This document shows, one piece after another, positions 8,236 through 15,839 of a DNA stretch of 56,214 nt; the first letter of the stretch is position 1, and every line of letters begins with the position of its first letter. Source of the DNA: Thalassolituus sp. GTDB taxonomy: Bacteria; Pseudomonadota; Gammaproteobacteria; Pseudomonadales; Oceanobacteraceae. The stretch spans positions 1-56,214 of the forward strand of contig PDUK01000029.1 in NCBI GenBank assembly GCA_006212115.1, in the 5' to 3' direction. The notes beneath the pieces were generated by a model that saw only the letters and a program-made list of their open reading frames with translations, was not told the origin of the DNA and searched no databases. The position numbers and the translations under genes are program-made.

Positions 8236-9870
8236 TTAATGCGAGGTCTCCTGAGTAGCGTGCAGCTGAATGCGTTCGGATGCACGCTGCGATAGGCCCG
8301 CGGCATGGTTCATAACGTGAAAAATGACATTCTGCTCGTTCACACCTGAAATCAACGGCGCACCGGGTCCTCGGGCATAAATAGCAACATCCTCGCCGCC
8401 ATGTGTTTCTGCAGTAAGTGGCACCAGCGCTTCCTGGTGATAGCCGACCGACTGAGTGTCTATATCGGTAATGTCCTGACGACCAAAGGTCACTGGTTCT
8501 TCATAGACTACCTCAGGGTCTGTCTGATCGCCCAGTGCATAGTGGCCTCGACCGTTCATATACCCCAGAGTCGTATAGGGTTTACCGTCTTCCGCGAGTG
8601 TCGGTTCACTTTGCCCAACACCAACGACTTTTCCGAGAATAGGATTACCGCGCTTGGGGTAACCTGCCATTGTAAAAACATGGCTATGATCTGCAGTAAC
8701 GATAATCAAAGTATCGTCTTCTGAAGTCATATTTAGTGCCATACTGACCGCATTCGAAAACTCCCGGGTTTCGTGCAGAGCATTAAACGCACTACCGGCG
8801 TGGTGCGCATGATCAATGCGACCCGACTCAACCATAAGAAAGAACCCTTCCTCGTCCGCGTCGGCCTGCAACAACTCCAGCGCTTTTTGAGTCATCTCAC
8901 TCAATGACGGTTCGCCTGCTTTATCATTTTGACGATCGATTTCAAAGCGCATGTGAGTTTCTTCGAATAAGCCCAGCACAGGCAAAGTCGACAAGGACGC
9001 GAAGGCCTCAGAATCAAATGCGAACTGACCAACCGGATTCAGCTTCTGCCACTCAGAAATAAGATGGCGACCATCTGTGCGGTCACCCTCAGTCTCACTG
9101 CGCGCATCTGCGGTATTCGAGGCGGTATCCGCCGGCAGAAAATGTCGACGACCTCCGCCAAATGCCACCTCAATACCGTCGACAGCAACTCCATAGGTCG
9201 AAGCTGTACGTGTTTTAAAATCAACAAACTGAGACGCAATGTCCACGCAGCCAGCGGAAACGGCCTCTTCCGGCATATCGGAAATATCTTCCCAGTTACG
9301 CTCGGCAGAATACGCGTATGTCGCCGCAGGTGTTGCGTGAGTCAATCGCGCTGTCGTCACAATACCGGTTTTCATACCAGCAAGCTCAGCCATAACCAGA
9401 GCAGAGGGCATTTGTAACTCTGCCTGATGGCAGACACCCCGTTGTGCCTCTTCACTCAGGCCTATCACCCCTGCATCCGTCTTTATGCCTGTCACCATCG
9501 CAGTCATAGTGCCAGCCGAGTCCGGGGTTTGCGCATCCACGTTGTAGGTTTTACTGAGCCCAGTAAAGGGTAACTTCTCGAAGCTCAGCTGATACTCTTC
9601 ACCACTCAGCCCCAGTAATTGTCCTGCGTAAATACGCGAAGCCGTAACGGTTGATATTCCCATACCGTCGCCTACAAACAGAATGACATTCTTAGCTTGC
9701 CTGTTGTCGTTAAGATAGCTGGCTCGCTGCTCGACGGCTTTTTTCCCTGCGACATACCAAGGGTTAGTCGAATCAAAGAGATCAGTAGAATCAGAAGAGC
9801 TGCGATCGATATCGGAGCAGCCCGACAGCAGAAATACAGAGGTAAATAGCAACAGGTGAGAATATTTCAT
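8236..9870 (-). CDS. Alkaline phosphatase (PhoA family), lipoprotein
   Basis: This 544-residue protein carries a lipoprotein signal with lipobox LLSGC, so it should be membrane-anchored in the periplasm or on the outer membrane. The catalytic core is complete: metal-binding FVGDGMG (about residue 65), the nucleophilic Ser in TPDSAGTMTA (about residue 115), DHAHHAG and TADHSHVF. It should hydrolyse phosphomonoesters and release phosphate. The ATG at 9870 is chosen over a TTG at 9879. It starts 37 bases after the MotB-like gene on the same strand, so it may be the last gene of that operon. It could equally have its own promoter; no pho box was found by eye. A functional link to the motor genes is not shown. 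Confidence 0.9.
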   Translation of the reverse strand: MKYSHLLLFTSVFLLSGCSDIDRSSSDSTDLFDSTNPWYVAGKKAVEQRASYLNDNRQAKNVILFVGDGMGISTVTASRIYAGQLLGLSGEEYQLSFEKLPFTGLSKTYNVDAQTPDSAGTMTAMVTGIKTDAGVIGLSEEAQRGVCHQAELQMPSALVMAELAGMKTGIVTTARLTHATPAATYAYSAERNWEDISDMPEEAVSAGCVDIASQFVDFKTRTASTYGVAVDGIEVAFGGGRRHFLPADTASNTADARSETEGDRTDGRHLISEWQKLNPVGQFAFDSEAFASLSTLPVLGLFEETHMRFEIDRQNDKAGEPSLSEMTQKALELLQADADEEGFFLMVESGRIDHAHHAGSAFNALHETREFSNAVSMALNMTSEDDTLIIVTADHSHVFTMAGYPKRGNPILGKVVGVGQSEPTLAEDGKPYTTLGYMNGRGHYALGDQTDPEVVYEEPVTFGRQDITDIDTQSVGYHQEALVPLTAETHGGEDVAIYARGPGAPLISGVNEQNVIFHVMNHAAGLSQRASERIQLHATQETSH

Positions 9871-9907
9871 AGTCGTCAACGCCAGTCATGCGAATGACTG
9901 CATGGTA

Positions 9908-10582
9908 TCAGTAACGTCTTACAGTGACGACAACCCGACGATCAGCTTCACGTTGATCTTGAGTAGTAATGTCTCCTTCCAGAACCTTCGGGCGACTGTC
10001 CGCGTAACCCGATGCTTTAAGACGTTCTTTCGCAATTCCAGTCTGCAGTAAGTACTTCACGACACCGGTCGCGCGGGCCGCAGACAACTCCCAATTTGAA
10101 GGGAATTCATCTGTCGCAATGGGTAAATCGTCGGTGTGCCCTTCTACTTCAATCATATGAGAGCCATGACTGACGTCTTTAATCACCCTTCCAAGCTCCT
10201 GCAATATAGGCTGCGCATCGGGCTTTAGCTGCGCCGACCCTGAATCGTACAGCGCCACATTTGCAAATTCGACCTGTATACCCCGCGGATCAAGCGTGAC
10301 CGTTACCTGATCCGCCAACCCATTCTTTTCAACGTACTCGTCGAGCCCCTGCTTAATTTCCGTAAAAGGCGTCGCATTATTTTCAGATGAAATCACCTCT
10401 GCGAGGCCTTCTTTCAAGGACTCGATTTTTCCCTGATTTAAATCCGATACCGCGAGTATCATCACGAAAAATGCTAACAGCAACGTAATAGCGTCAGAGT
10501 ACGTCACTAACCAAGAGCTGGAAGAATCATCAAAATTGGGACGACGGCGTCGCAATCCACGCTGACGAGATGCGTGGCTCAT
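9908..10582 (-). CDS. MotB-like stator protein with OmpA peptidoglycan-binding domain
   Basis: This 224-residue protein has a short basic cytoplasmic N-terminus, one membrane helix and a periplasmic OmpA/MotB domain. The helix segment WLVTYSDAITLLLAFFVMIL carries Asp30, the position of the ion-carrying Asp in MotB and PomB. The C-terminal domain has EVEGHTDD and NWELSAARA, the peptidoglycan-binding signature. It should form an ion channel with the MotA-like protein encoded immediately upstream; the two genes overlap by one base. Its context with a FliF-FliG fusion, rather than with chemotaxis or flagellar genes, suggests a stator for a separate machine. A primary flagellar stator role cannot be excluded from sequence alone. 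It is too long, and its domains are wrong, for ExbD/TolR. Confidence 0.9.
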   Translation of the reverse strand: MSHASRQRGLRRRRPNFDDSSSSWLVTYSDAITLLLAFFVMILAVSDLNQGKIESLKEGLAEVISSENNATPFTEIKQGLDEYVEKNGLADQVTVTLDPRGIQVEFANVALYDSGSAQLKPDAQPILQELGRVIKDVSHGSHMIEVEGHTDDLPIATDEFPSNWELSAARATGVVKYLLQTGIAKERLKASGYADSRPKVLEGDITTQDQREADRRVVVTVRRY

Positions 10583-11385
10583 CAGAGTTCACCCGATAAC
10601 ACGGGGGTTCGTACAGAAGGCTTAAGAAATGCGCTCAGCCTATCCTGCATATACAGTGCCGTGCGCTTCTCACTCAACAGGACAAAACCCTCAGACACCA
10701 GCTGATGGCGGAAATACATAGTTTCCTGTTTTTCTGTAACCTGATTTGCAGCTGGCTTAAAAAATAAGTTCGACAGTAAAACACCATACAGAGTCGTGAT
10801 TAATGCCAAGGCCAGGCCTTTACCCAAACCAGCCATATCACCATTCAGATTATCCAACATGATAATCAACCCGACTATGGTACCCACCATCCCAAAGCCG
10901 GGTGAGTACACAGCCATGGTATTCAACACTTTGCCTTCCAACGTGTGGCGCTGCCAGGTTGCATCCATCTGATCGGTCAACATAGTGCGGATATCATGAT
11001 TGCTATAGCCAGCTCCCATGAGGTCCAGGCCGGCGCGCATAAATTCATCGTTCTGCTCTTGCTTCGTCAAAGATTGCTCAAGCGCCACAATGCCACCTTG
11101 ACGATAAATCGTACTCCACTCAACGAAGCGATCCGTCACCTGCTTCAGGTGTTTCTGTGATGTTGGCGGGTGAAAGAAGGTGTACAGCATGCTGCGTAAG
11201 GCACGAATCACATCCATGGTGGAGTAACTGATTAAGGCTGCCGCCAAGGTACTACCAAACACCAGCCCGAAACTAGAAACACTGATAAATATGACATGGT
11301 TATCAGTGGCGCTGGCCACTGCGAACACAAGGAGACCAATGCCTGCACAAAAACCAATTAGCGTACTGAATGAAAAACGGAACAC
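10582..11385 (-). CDS. MotA-like stator protein
   Basis: This 267-residue protein has four predicted membrane segments arranged as in MotA/PomA: two near the N-terminus, a large cytoplasmic loop (about residues 60-155), then two more. The conserved TM3 signature reads AVYSPGFGMVGTIVGLIIML with Pro162. TM4 reads GKGLALALITTLYGVLLSN with Pro211 just after it. These two prolines correspond to the MotA pair needed for coupling ion flow to torque. The loop would carry the FliG-facing charges. Translation probably starts at a GTG (11385) behind AGGAG. The gene lies between the FliF-FliG fusion and the MotB-like gene, so all three are very likely cotranscribed. Confidence 0.9.
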   Translation of the reverse strand: MFRFSFSTLIGFCAGIGLLVFAVASATDNHVIFISVSSFGLVFGSTLAAALISYSTMDVIRALRSMLYTFFHPPTSQKHLKQVTDRFVEWSTIYRQGGIVALEQSLTKQEQNDEFMRAGLDLMGAGYSNHDIRTMLTDQMDATWQRHTLEGKVLNTMAVYSPGFGMVGTIVGLIIMLDNLNGDMAGLGKGLALALITTLYGVLLSNLFFKPAANQVTEKQETMYFRHQLVSEGFVLLSEKRTALYMQDRLSAFLKPSVRTPVLSGEL

Positions 11386-11427
11386 GACGATACTACTCCT
11401 TAACTCTTAGCCCCAAACCTTCAGAAC

Positions 11428-13362
11428 CTAGCCCTGCTTCACTTCGGCCAGCTCATCCATAGAGAAGCGACCTTCGCGAATGACATCACGCATTTTTTGC
11501 ACAACCTGACGACGGGCCGATTCAACCTGATCCTGTGCGGTCGCCGCTTCTGATACTTTCAGTTCATTAATAATCCCCGCACGCAACTTGGCGGGCAACG
11601 CAGCCAGCACGTAACGTTTAAACTCAATAGACGTGTTGCACAGCGACGCGGTTAATATCGCGGTATCCAAAGTGCGTAGCTCGTTAGAAATAATGCGATC
11701 TGGTGTCCTGCTCAAATCAGCAAATGTGAAGTACACCCGACGTAAGCGATAGTAGGTTTCCGGCTTCTCAGACTTGAGCGTTTTAAGCATCCGGGTTTCT
11801 TCACTGGTGGTCATCTTATCCAGCATGCCAATCAATACCGACAAACCGTCCGCCGTAATATTCTCAAACGAAGGAACCGTCAAAGACGCTTTGGCCAGGC
11901 GATCTGCAACATCTTTAAAAGCCGAGACAGGGAGACTCTCAAATTGCCCCAACTCGAATGCGATATCCGCTAACTCACGCGAATCCAGTCGCAAAATAAT
12001 ATCCGCCGACCGCTGGGCTGGTAGCTGCGACATGACTAACGCCTTGATGCGTATATCCTCATCCTTAATCAGGAACAGCACCTGGGAGTCGTTCAGTTTA
12101 TTCAGAAAGGCAAAAGGCTGAGTATTTGAGGCGTCGTCCTGCTGACGCTCAAGACGTTGCGAAAACTGCTCCATGCCTTCCGATAACTGCTCTTCATTCC
12201 AATCGCCTTCTTGTAGTAAGTCGTCGATCTGTTTCCAGTCTGCTGGCGTGAGATGCGGCGCCAGACTGGCAAATAAGCTCTTACCCATCGTTGCCGATAA
12301 GGAAGCAACCTCAAATGCCTGCGCACTGCCTAAGGCCTGTGACACCGCCTGCTGGAAGCGATGCGGTTGCGACAGTCCCTGACTCACCAGTCGTTGGCGG
12401 GATTCATTGATTCGATAACGCAGTGCTGCCGTATCGCCCTCCGACTGGCGGGCAATACCAGTTCCCTTAGCCGAGTCAGCGGCAGTATCAAGCCCAGAAT
12501 GAGCTGCGGGCACTGAAGTGATCGGCTGATTGAGACGACGCCACAGTGCAAGGAACGCCAGCACGAGAAGCAACCCGACAACCAACAAGCTGGCTAACCA
12601 AATCCAAGGGTTGTATGCCTCCCAGAACGAGAGGGGCGTTTCCTCTTTTTTCAGGTGACTGAAACCTGTTTTGACAATATTTAATGTATCACCACGGAGT
12701 TCATTAATTTGTGCTTTGCGCGTCACCAGGTTTTTCAAGAACTCGATCTGTTCGTCTTTTAAGCCATTATCGACGACTAATGTAATCTCGAGTTTTTTAA
12801 TGATATTGCGATAGCCTATGGTTTTCTCAGAGGGCTGACCGGCTTGCGCCTGTTGTTTTTGCTGTGCCATATCTTTGAGCTGATCCGCGTAGGAGATAAT
12901 TTCCTGACGCTCTTTCTCAAGCTGCTGCAGCTGAGAATGCAGCGCACGTAATTTCTCGTTATTCTCCTTCAACAGCGGCATTTCACTAACAGGCAGACCA
13001 GGTAATTCTTCGAGGTCATCCAGATTATTGGATTCAATATCAGGCAGCGAAATACTGCCACTGACTCGCGGTTTAGCCGGGAGTTGTGGAGGCTGCTGAG
13101 CTGGTGCTGGCTGGCCCGATTCACGTACGACGGTGCGTGCGCGTTCAATGACTGCATCAACCTGAATAATAAAGCGGTTATTACCGAGATAGGACTCAAT
13201 ATCCTGACGTAAGCGCGCCTCAAGGTCACTGCGAAAACGCGCCTCTTCTACCTCATCTTTTTTTACCGGAACCTCAAATGTATCTTGAGCGTGTGCCATA
13301 AAAGGCAACATCAGAAGAGAGCAAACAAGCACCCAAAGATAACGACGTATTGAATTCATCAT
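11428..13362 (-). CDS. FliF-FliG fusion: MS-ring fragment joined to switch/torque protein
   Basis: This 644-residue protein has a signal peptide (about 1-25, ending AHA). A segment resembling FliF ring-building motif 3 follows (about 46-80, IESYLGNNRFIIQVDAVIER). After a coiled coil (about 130-175), a FliF-like strand region appears (about 187-232, KKLEITLVVDNG and RGDTLNIV). One membrane helix (about 253-275) leads to a cytoplasmic part. Residues about 425-490 resemble the FliG middle domain, and about 500-644 resemble the FliG C-terminal torque domain, with RTPDRIISNELRTLD aligning to the FliG charged helix. FliF RBM1, RBM2, the first FliF helix and the FliG N-terminal domain (which normally binds FliF) are absent; the fusion makes the last unnecessary. 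The ATG at 13362 sits behind GGGAGGG. Assignment rests on reading motifs, not on a profile search. Confidence 0.8.
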   Translation of the reverse strand: MMNSIRRYLWVLVCSLLMLPFMAHAQDTFEVPVKKDEVEEARFRSDLEARLRQDIESYLGNNRFIIQVDAVIERARTVVRESGQPAPAQQPPQLPAKPRVSGSISLPDIESNNLDDLEELPGLPVSEMPLLKENNEKLRALHSQLQQLEKERQEIISYADQLKDMAQQKQQAQAGQPSEKTIGYRNIIKKLEITLVVDNGLKDEQIEFLKNLVTRKAQINELRGDTLNIVKTGFSHLKKEETPLSFWEAYNPWIWLASLLVVGLLLVLAFLALWRRLNQPITSVPAAHSGLDTAADSAKGTGIARQSEGDTAALRYRINESRQRLVSQGLSQPHRFQQAVSQALGSAQAFEVASLSATMGKSLFASLAPHLTPADWKQIDDLLQEGDWNEEQLSEGMEQFSQRLERQQDDASNTQPFAFLNKLNDSQVLFLIKDEDIRIKALVMSQLPAQRSADIILRLDSRELADIAFELGQFESLPVSAFKDVADRLAKASLTVPSFENITADGLSVLIGMLDKMTTSEETRMLKTLKSEKPETYYRLRRVYFTFADLSRTPDRIISNELRTLDTAILTASLCNTSIEFKRYVLAALPAKLRAGIINELKVSEAATAQDQVESARRQVVQKMRDVIREGRFSMDELAEVKQG

Positions 13363-13373
13363 ATTGCCCTCCC

Positions 13374-14051
13374 TCAACGCAGGCGTGCCAGACTGGCACG
13401 TACCTGATCAAGCTCAGGATCGAGTTCGAGCGCCTGCTCCCAGCTTGCCCGCGCTTCTGGAAGCAATCCCATCTTGTAATAGATGCTTCCCTTGAGAGCA
13501 TGCGCTTGTGCTGAATCCGGAATCAACTCGAGTGCAGCGTTCGTCTGATCAAGCGCGTCCCAGTATTCCTTTTTATAAAACAGGCTTTGGGCCGAAAGGA
13601 TGTGTTTCGTCATCGTTTCACTACGACTGAGTTTTTCCTTCTGCTGTTCGCTGATTTTGCCCTCTGCATCAGCGTGGTTTTCAGCCGCGATATCACTTGC
13701 AGTGCCTTCCATCAGTCCGTCACTCTGATCTTCCACTTCAGCATGACTCTGCGGCAAATCCATAACGAACTTCACATCAGAATCACCCGCATCAATGGTC
13801 ATCAGAATGTCATACCCTTCACCGTAGCGATGGATGTGCATCAAGCCATGTTGCTTCTTGGCTTTCTCGACCACCTTCTCCAGTTGAGAGATTTCTTCAA
13901 CCTCGGCCTCGTCTTCTGGTTCGACAGGCTTCCCAGGATCGACCCATGGGCTTGGGTTAAACCCTTTCACCATCTTGTTGGTACGTTCGTGCGAGCAACC
14001 CTGAATACCCAGAGAGACAAGGAGCACGGCAACTATCATTCCTGCTTTCAT
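13374..14051 (-). CDS. TPR-repeat lipoprotein of the FliF-FliG/MotAB operon
   Basis: This 225-residue protein has a signal with lipobox GIQGC. An acidic linker and a middle region follow (about 65-100, containing HIHRYGEGYDILMTIDAG). About 70 C-terminal residues read as two tetratricopeptide repeats (YKKEYWDALDQTNAALELIP, then MGLLPEARASWEQALELDP). TPR lipoproteins such as PilF or BamD pilot and scaffold outer-membrane complexes. Here it could assemble or anchor the outer-membrane partner encoded upstream. The start is behind GGAG. It ends 11 bases before the fusion gene, which supports cotranscription. No closer family is recognised. Confidence 0.75.
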   Translation of the reverse strand: MKAGMIVAVLLVSLGIQGCSHERTNKMVKGFNPSPWVDPGKPVEPEDEAEVEEISQLEKVVEKAKKQHGLMHIHRYGEGYDILMTIDAGDSDVKFVMDLPQSHAEVEDQSDGLMEGTASDIAAENHADAEGKISEQQKEKLSRSETMTKHILSAQSLFYKKEYWDALDQTNAALELIPDSAQAHALKGSIYYKMGLLPEARASWEQALELDPELDQVRASLARLR

Positions 14052-14059
14052 ACTATCTC

Positions 14060-15115
14060 CTAGAATCTCAGACCAAGTGACAAGTCATAACTCGCACCAC
14101 CAAGCTTCCCTGTGTCTTCCAGACCCGAAACACTCGTCCATTTCGCTGTGCTTTCCGGCAAGTACGTCACGCCATAATCAATGAAGCCGTCTTTGAAGAA
14201 GGGGAATTCAAAACCAAAACGAAAGACCAGTGCGTTGGTGTCGTTAAAGAACGCCTGCCCCATACCCAGATAAACTTTCGTATCGATAAGATCATCCATG
14301 CTGGGAATATCAGCGATGATCCTCCCTTCCAGGTTTATGCCTGAGATATCGAAGTTTTCACGATTGGAGAAATTGCGGAAATACTCGAACGCCAAGGTGT
14401 ATTGCAACTGGTCGTCGAGGCTCGTCGTTTCGCGGCGGCGGATGCCAAATACGGTGACGCCTTTTACCTCTTCACTGTCTGTACTAGACAGGTGGTCCCG
14501 CTCTGCAGAAATTCCCCATGCGCCGATAAGGAATTCATAATTTACGCTGTCAAAGCCCTCTACTTCCTGTTCCAGAGTCGTTTTCTTCGAATATTCTTTC
14601 AACCACAGTAATTTGTTGTCACGGGCATCGACCATGCGCAAATTAATGGTGAATTTGTTCTGCTCGACTGACGCGTTCCAGAACAAAAAAGCATCCGCTC
14701 GCACATGCTGCCCTAGCTTCCGTAACGCCTGATTATCAACAGCAACATGGCTGACCTCGAGCCGGTCTTCTCGCATTGCCACCTGCGTGGTTCTGCATTC
14801 AAGACATTGAATGATTTCAAAACGACCGCTATCCAGCATGCGCTTCATCAGCTTGTTTTCGATCATCAAATGAACTTGCTTAGGAATCTTACGGTGCATC
14901 CGATCCCCATTGTGATATAGCGCTACCCGCTTCACGGACTCAGGAAGGTCAATTAACTCTTCCTTTACCAGCGTTTTGTCATCATCCAGCAGCTGAGTAA
15001 AACCCGTGTACAAAGATGAGCGCATTTCGGGTGGCTCAAGACCGGGGAGAGGTGTCTCTGCAAAACTGCTGAGCGGTAATAATATTACGGAGAGTAACAG
15101 TAACCGTCGGAACAT
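14060..15115 (-). CDS. FlgO/CsgG-like outer-membrane protein, first gene of the motor operon
   Basis: This 351-residue protein has a signal peptide (ending SSFA). A domain at about residues 60-175 reads like FlgO/CsgG/LpoB family folds (KLMKRMLDSGRFEIIQCLEC, then ADAFLFWNASVEQ and MVDARDNKLLWLKEY). The C-terminal about 140 residues show alternating polar and hydrophobic strands and end in Phe (LSLGLRF), typical of an outer-membrane beta barrel. FlgO with FlgP and FlgT builds extra outer-membrane rings in Vibrio flagella. Here the FlgO-like domain heads an operon with a stator and a FliF-FliG fusion, so it may be the outer-membrane bushing of that machine. Assignment to FlgO itself is uncertain because of the barrel extension. 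Confidence 0.6.
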   Translation of the reverse strand: MFRRLLLLSVILLPLSSFAETPLPGLEPPEMRSSLYTGFTQLLDDDKTLVKEELIDLPESVKRVALYHNGDRMHRKIPKQVHLMIENKLMKRMLDSGRFEIIQCLECRTTQVAMREDRLEVSHVAVDNQALRKLGQHVRADAFLFWNASVEQNKFTINLRMVDARDNKLLWLKEYSKKTTLEQEVEGFDSVNYEFLIGAWGISAERDHLSSTDSEEVKGVTVFGIRRRETTSLDDQLQYTLAFEYFRNFSNRENFDISGINLEGRIIADIPSMDDLIDTKVYLGMGQAFFNDTNALVFRFGFEFPFFKDGFIDYGVTYLPESTAKWTSVSGLEDTGKLGGASYDLSLGLRF

Positions 15116-15429
15116 CTGGGCATCCTGTATAGGTAAAACGCGAATACAGAGAGCTTAGTTCAGTACAGTAGACTCAGTTGAGGCGGCGACATTCCAACCT
15201 TTTGATTAACAAATGTTTTTTATTTAAAGATAAGATGACCGACAATAATCGAACGTCGTTCTATTTCACGAACGCCATTGAAATGCCGCAATGCGGAATG
15301 CAGCGGTAGGGAACTGGACAGTTTCAGCCGAACGCCAAAAGAGATACAGAGAAACGACAAACCGACGCCATAAAGACGTCAGCTTGTTTTCATTGGTAAC
15401 AGATTGTCAGAGGTAAGCAGTTGATCGCG
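15116..15429. other. Intergenic region upstream of the motor operon
   Basis: This 314-base gap separates phhB from the first motor gene, both on the minus strand. An AT-rich stretch lies at about 15203-15236. On the minus strand TTGTCG (15240-15245) and TAAAAA (15217-15222) with a 17-base spacer are a possible weak sigma-70 promoter. A short inverted repeat (CCGCAATGCGG) lies near 15287-15297. No sigma-54 or flagellar sigma-28 match was found by eye, and no gene. Confidence 0.35.
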
Positions 15430-15726
15430 TCAGTTTGACAGGTGATCACACAAGGCTGCCATATCAACATCGCGCTGAGTCACACCGCCGGCATCATGGC
15501 TCCACCAGATAACCGTCAATAAGCCCCACGCCACGTTGATTTGAGGGTGATGATCATAATTCTCGGCGAGTTCAGCTATCTTACCTGCCAAAGCAAAGGC
15601 ATCGGCAAAATTAGCAAAGGTCCAGGTTCGACAGAGGCAGGGGACGTCCTCCATTGTACCAATGTGCCACTCAGGACGACTCAAGAGCTGAGATGTGAGT
15701 TCTTCGTGTGTCAGTACATCAGACAT
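15430..15726 (-). CDS. phhB: Pterin-4a-carbinolamine dehydratase
   Basis: This 98-residue protein has the family's normal size and its signature HHPQINVAWGLLTVIWWSHD followed by GGVTQRDVDMA. The enzyme dehydrates 4a-hydroxytetrahydrobiopterin and so recycles the cofactor of phenylalanine hydroxylase; in Pseudomonas PhhB also acts as a regulator. The active-site His pair and Trp/His region are visible. No phenylalanine hydroxylase gene (phhA) is adjacent, which is unlike Pseudomonas. The start ATG at 15726 follows GGAGGT, a strong ribosome site. It lies downstream of the fumarase gene on the same strand but beyond a strong terminator, so it is probably transcribed separately. Confidence 0.9.
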   Translation of the reverse strand: MSDVLTHEELTSQLLSRPEWHIGTMEDVPCLCRTWTFANFADAFALAGKIAELAENYDHHPQINVAWGLLTVIWWSHDAGGVTQRDVDMAALCDHLSN

Positions 15727-15766
15727 ACAACCTCCGGGATAGAAGTGAATGAGTCCTTACTCTGAC

Positions 15767-15796
15767 AAAAAAGGAGAGCAATTGCTCTCCTTTTTT
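15767..15796 (-). terminator. Terminator of the fumarase gene
   Basis: A near-perfect palindrome, AAAAAAGGAGAGCAAT with its inverse TTGCTCTCCTTTTTT, lies 44 bases past the fumarase stop and ahead of phhB. It has T tracts on both strands, so it could act in either direction. Confidence 0.88.
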
Positions 15797-15839
15797 CGTA
15801 TCAGGACAGGTCAAAGATTCCTCCGGGAGGAGGAAATAC

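Noticed and set aside
9908-11385. MotA/MotB-like pair as a Zorya anti-phage system
   Set aside because: No ZorC, ZorD or ZorE-like helicase or nuclease gene is adjacent; the partners are FliF-FliG, TPR and outer-membrane proteins.
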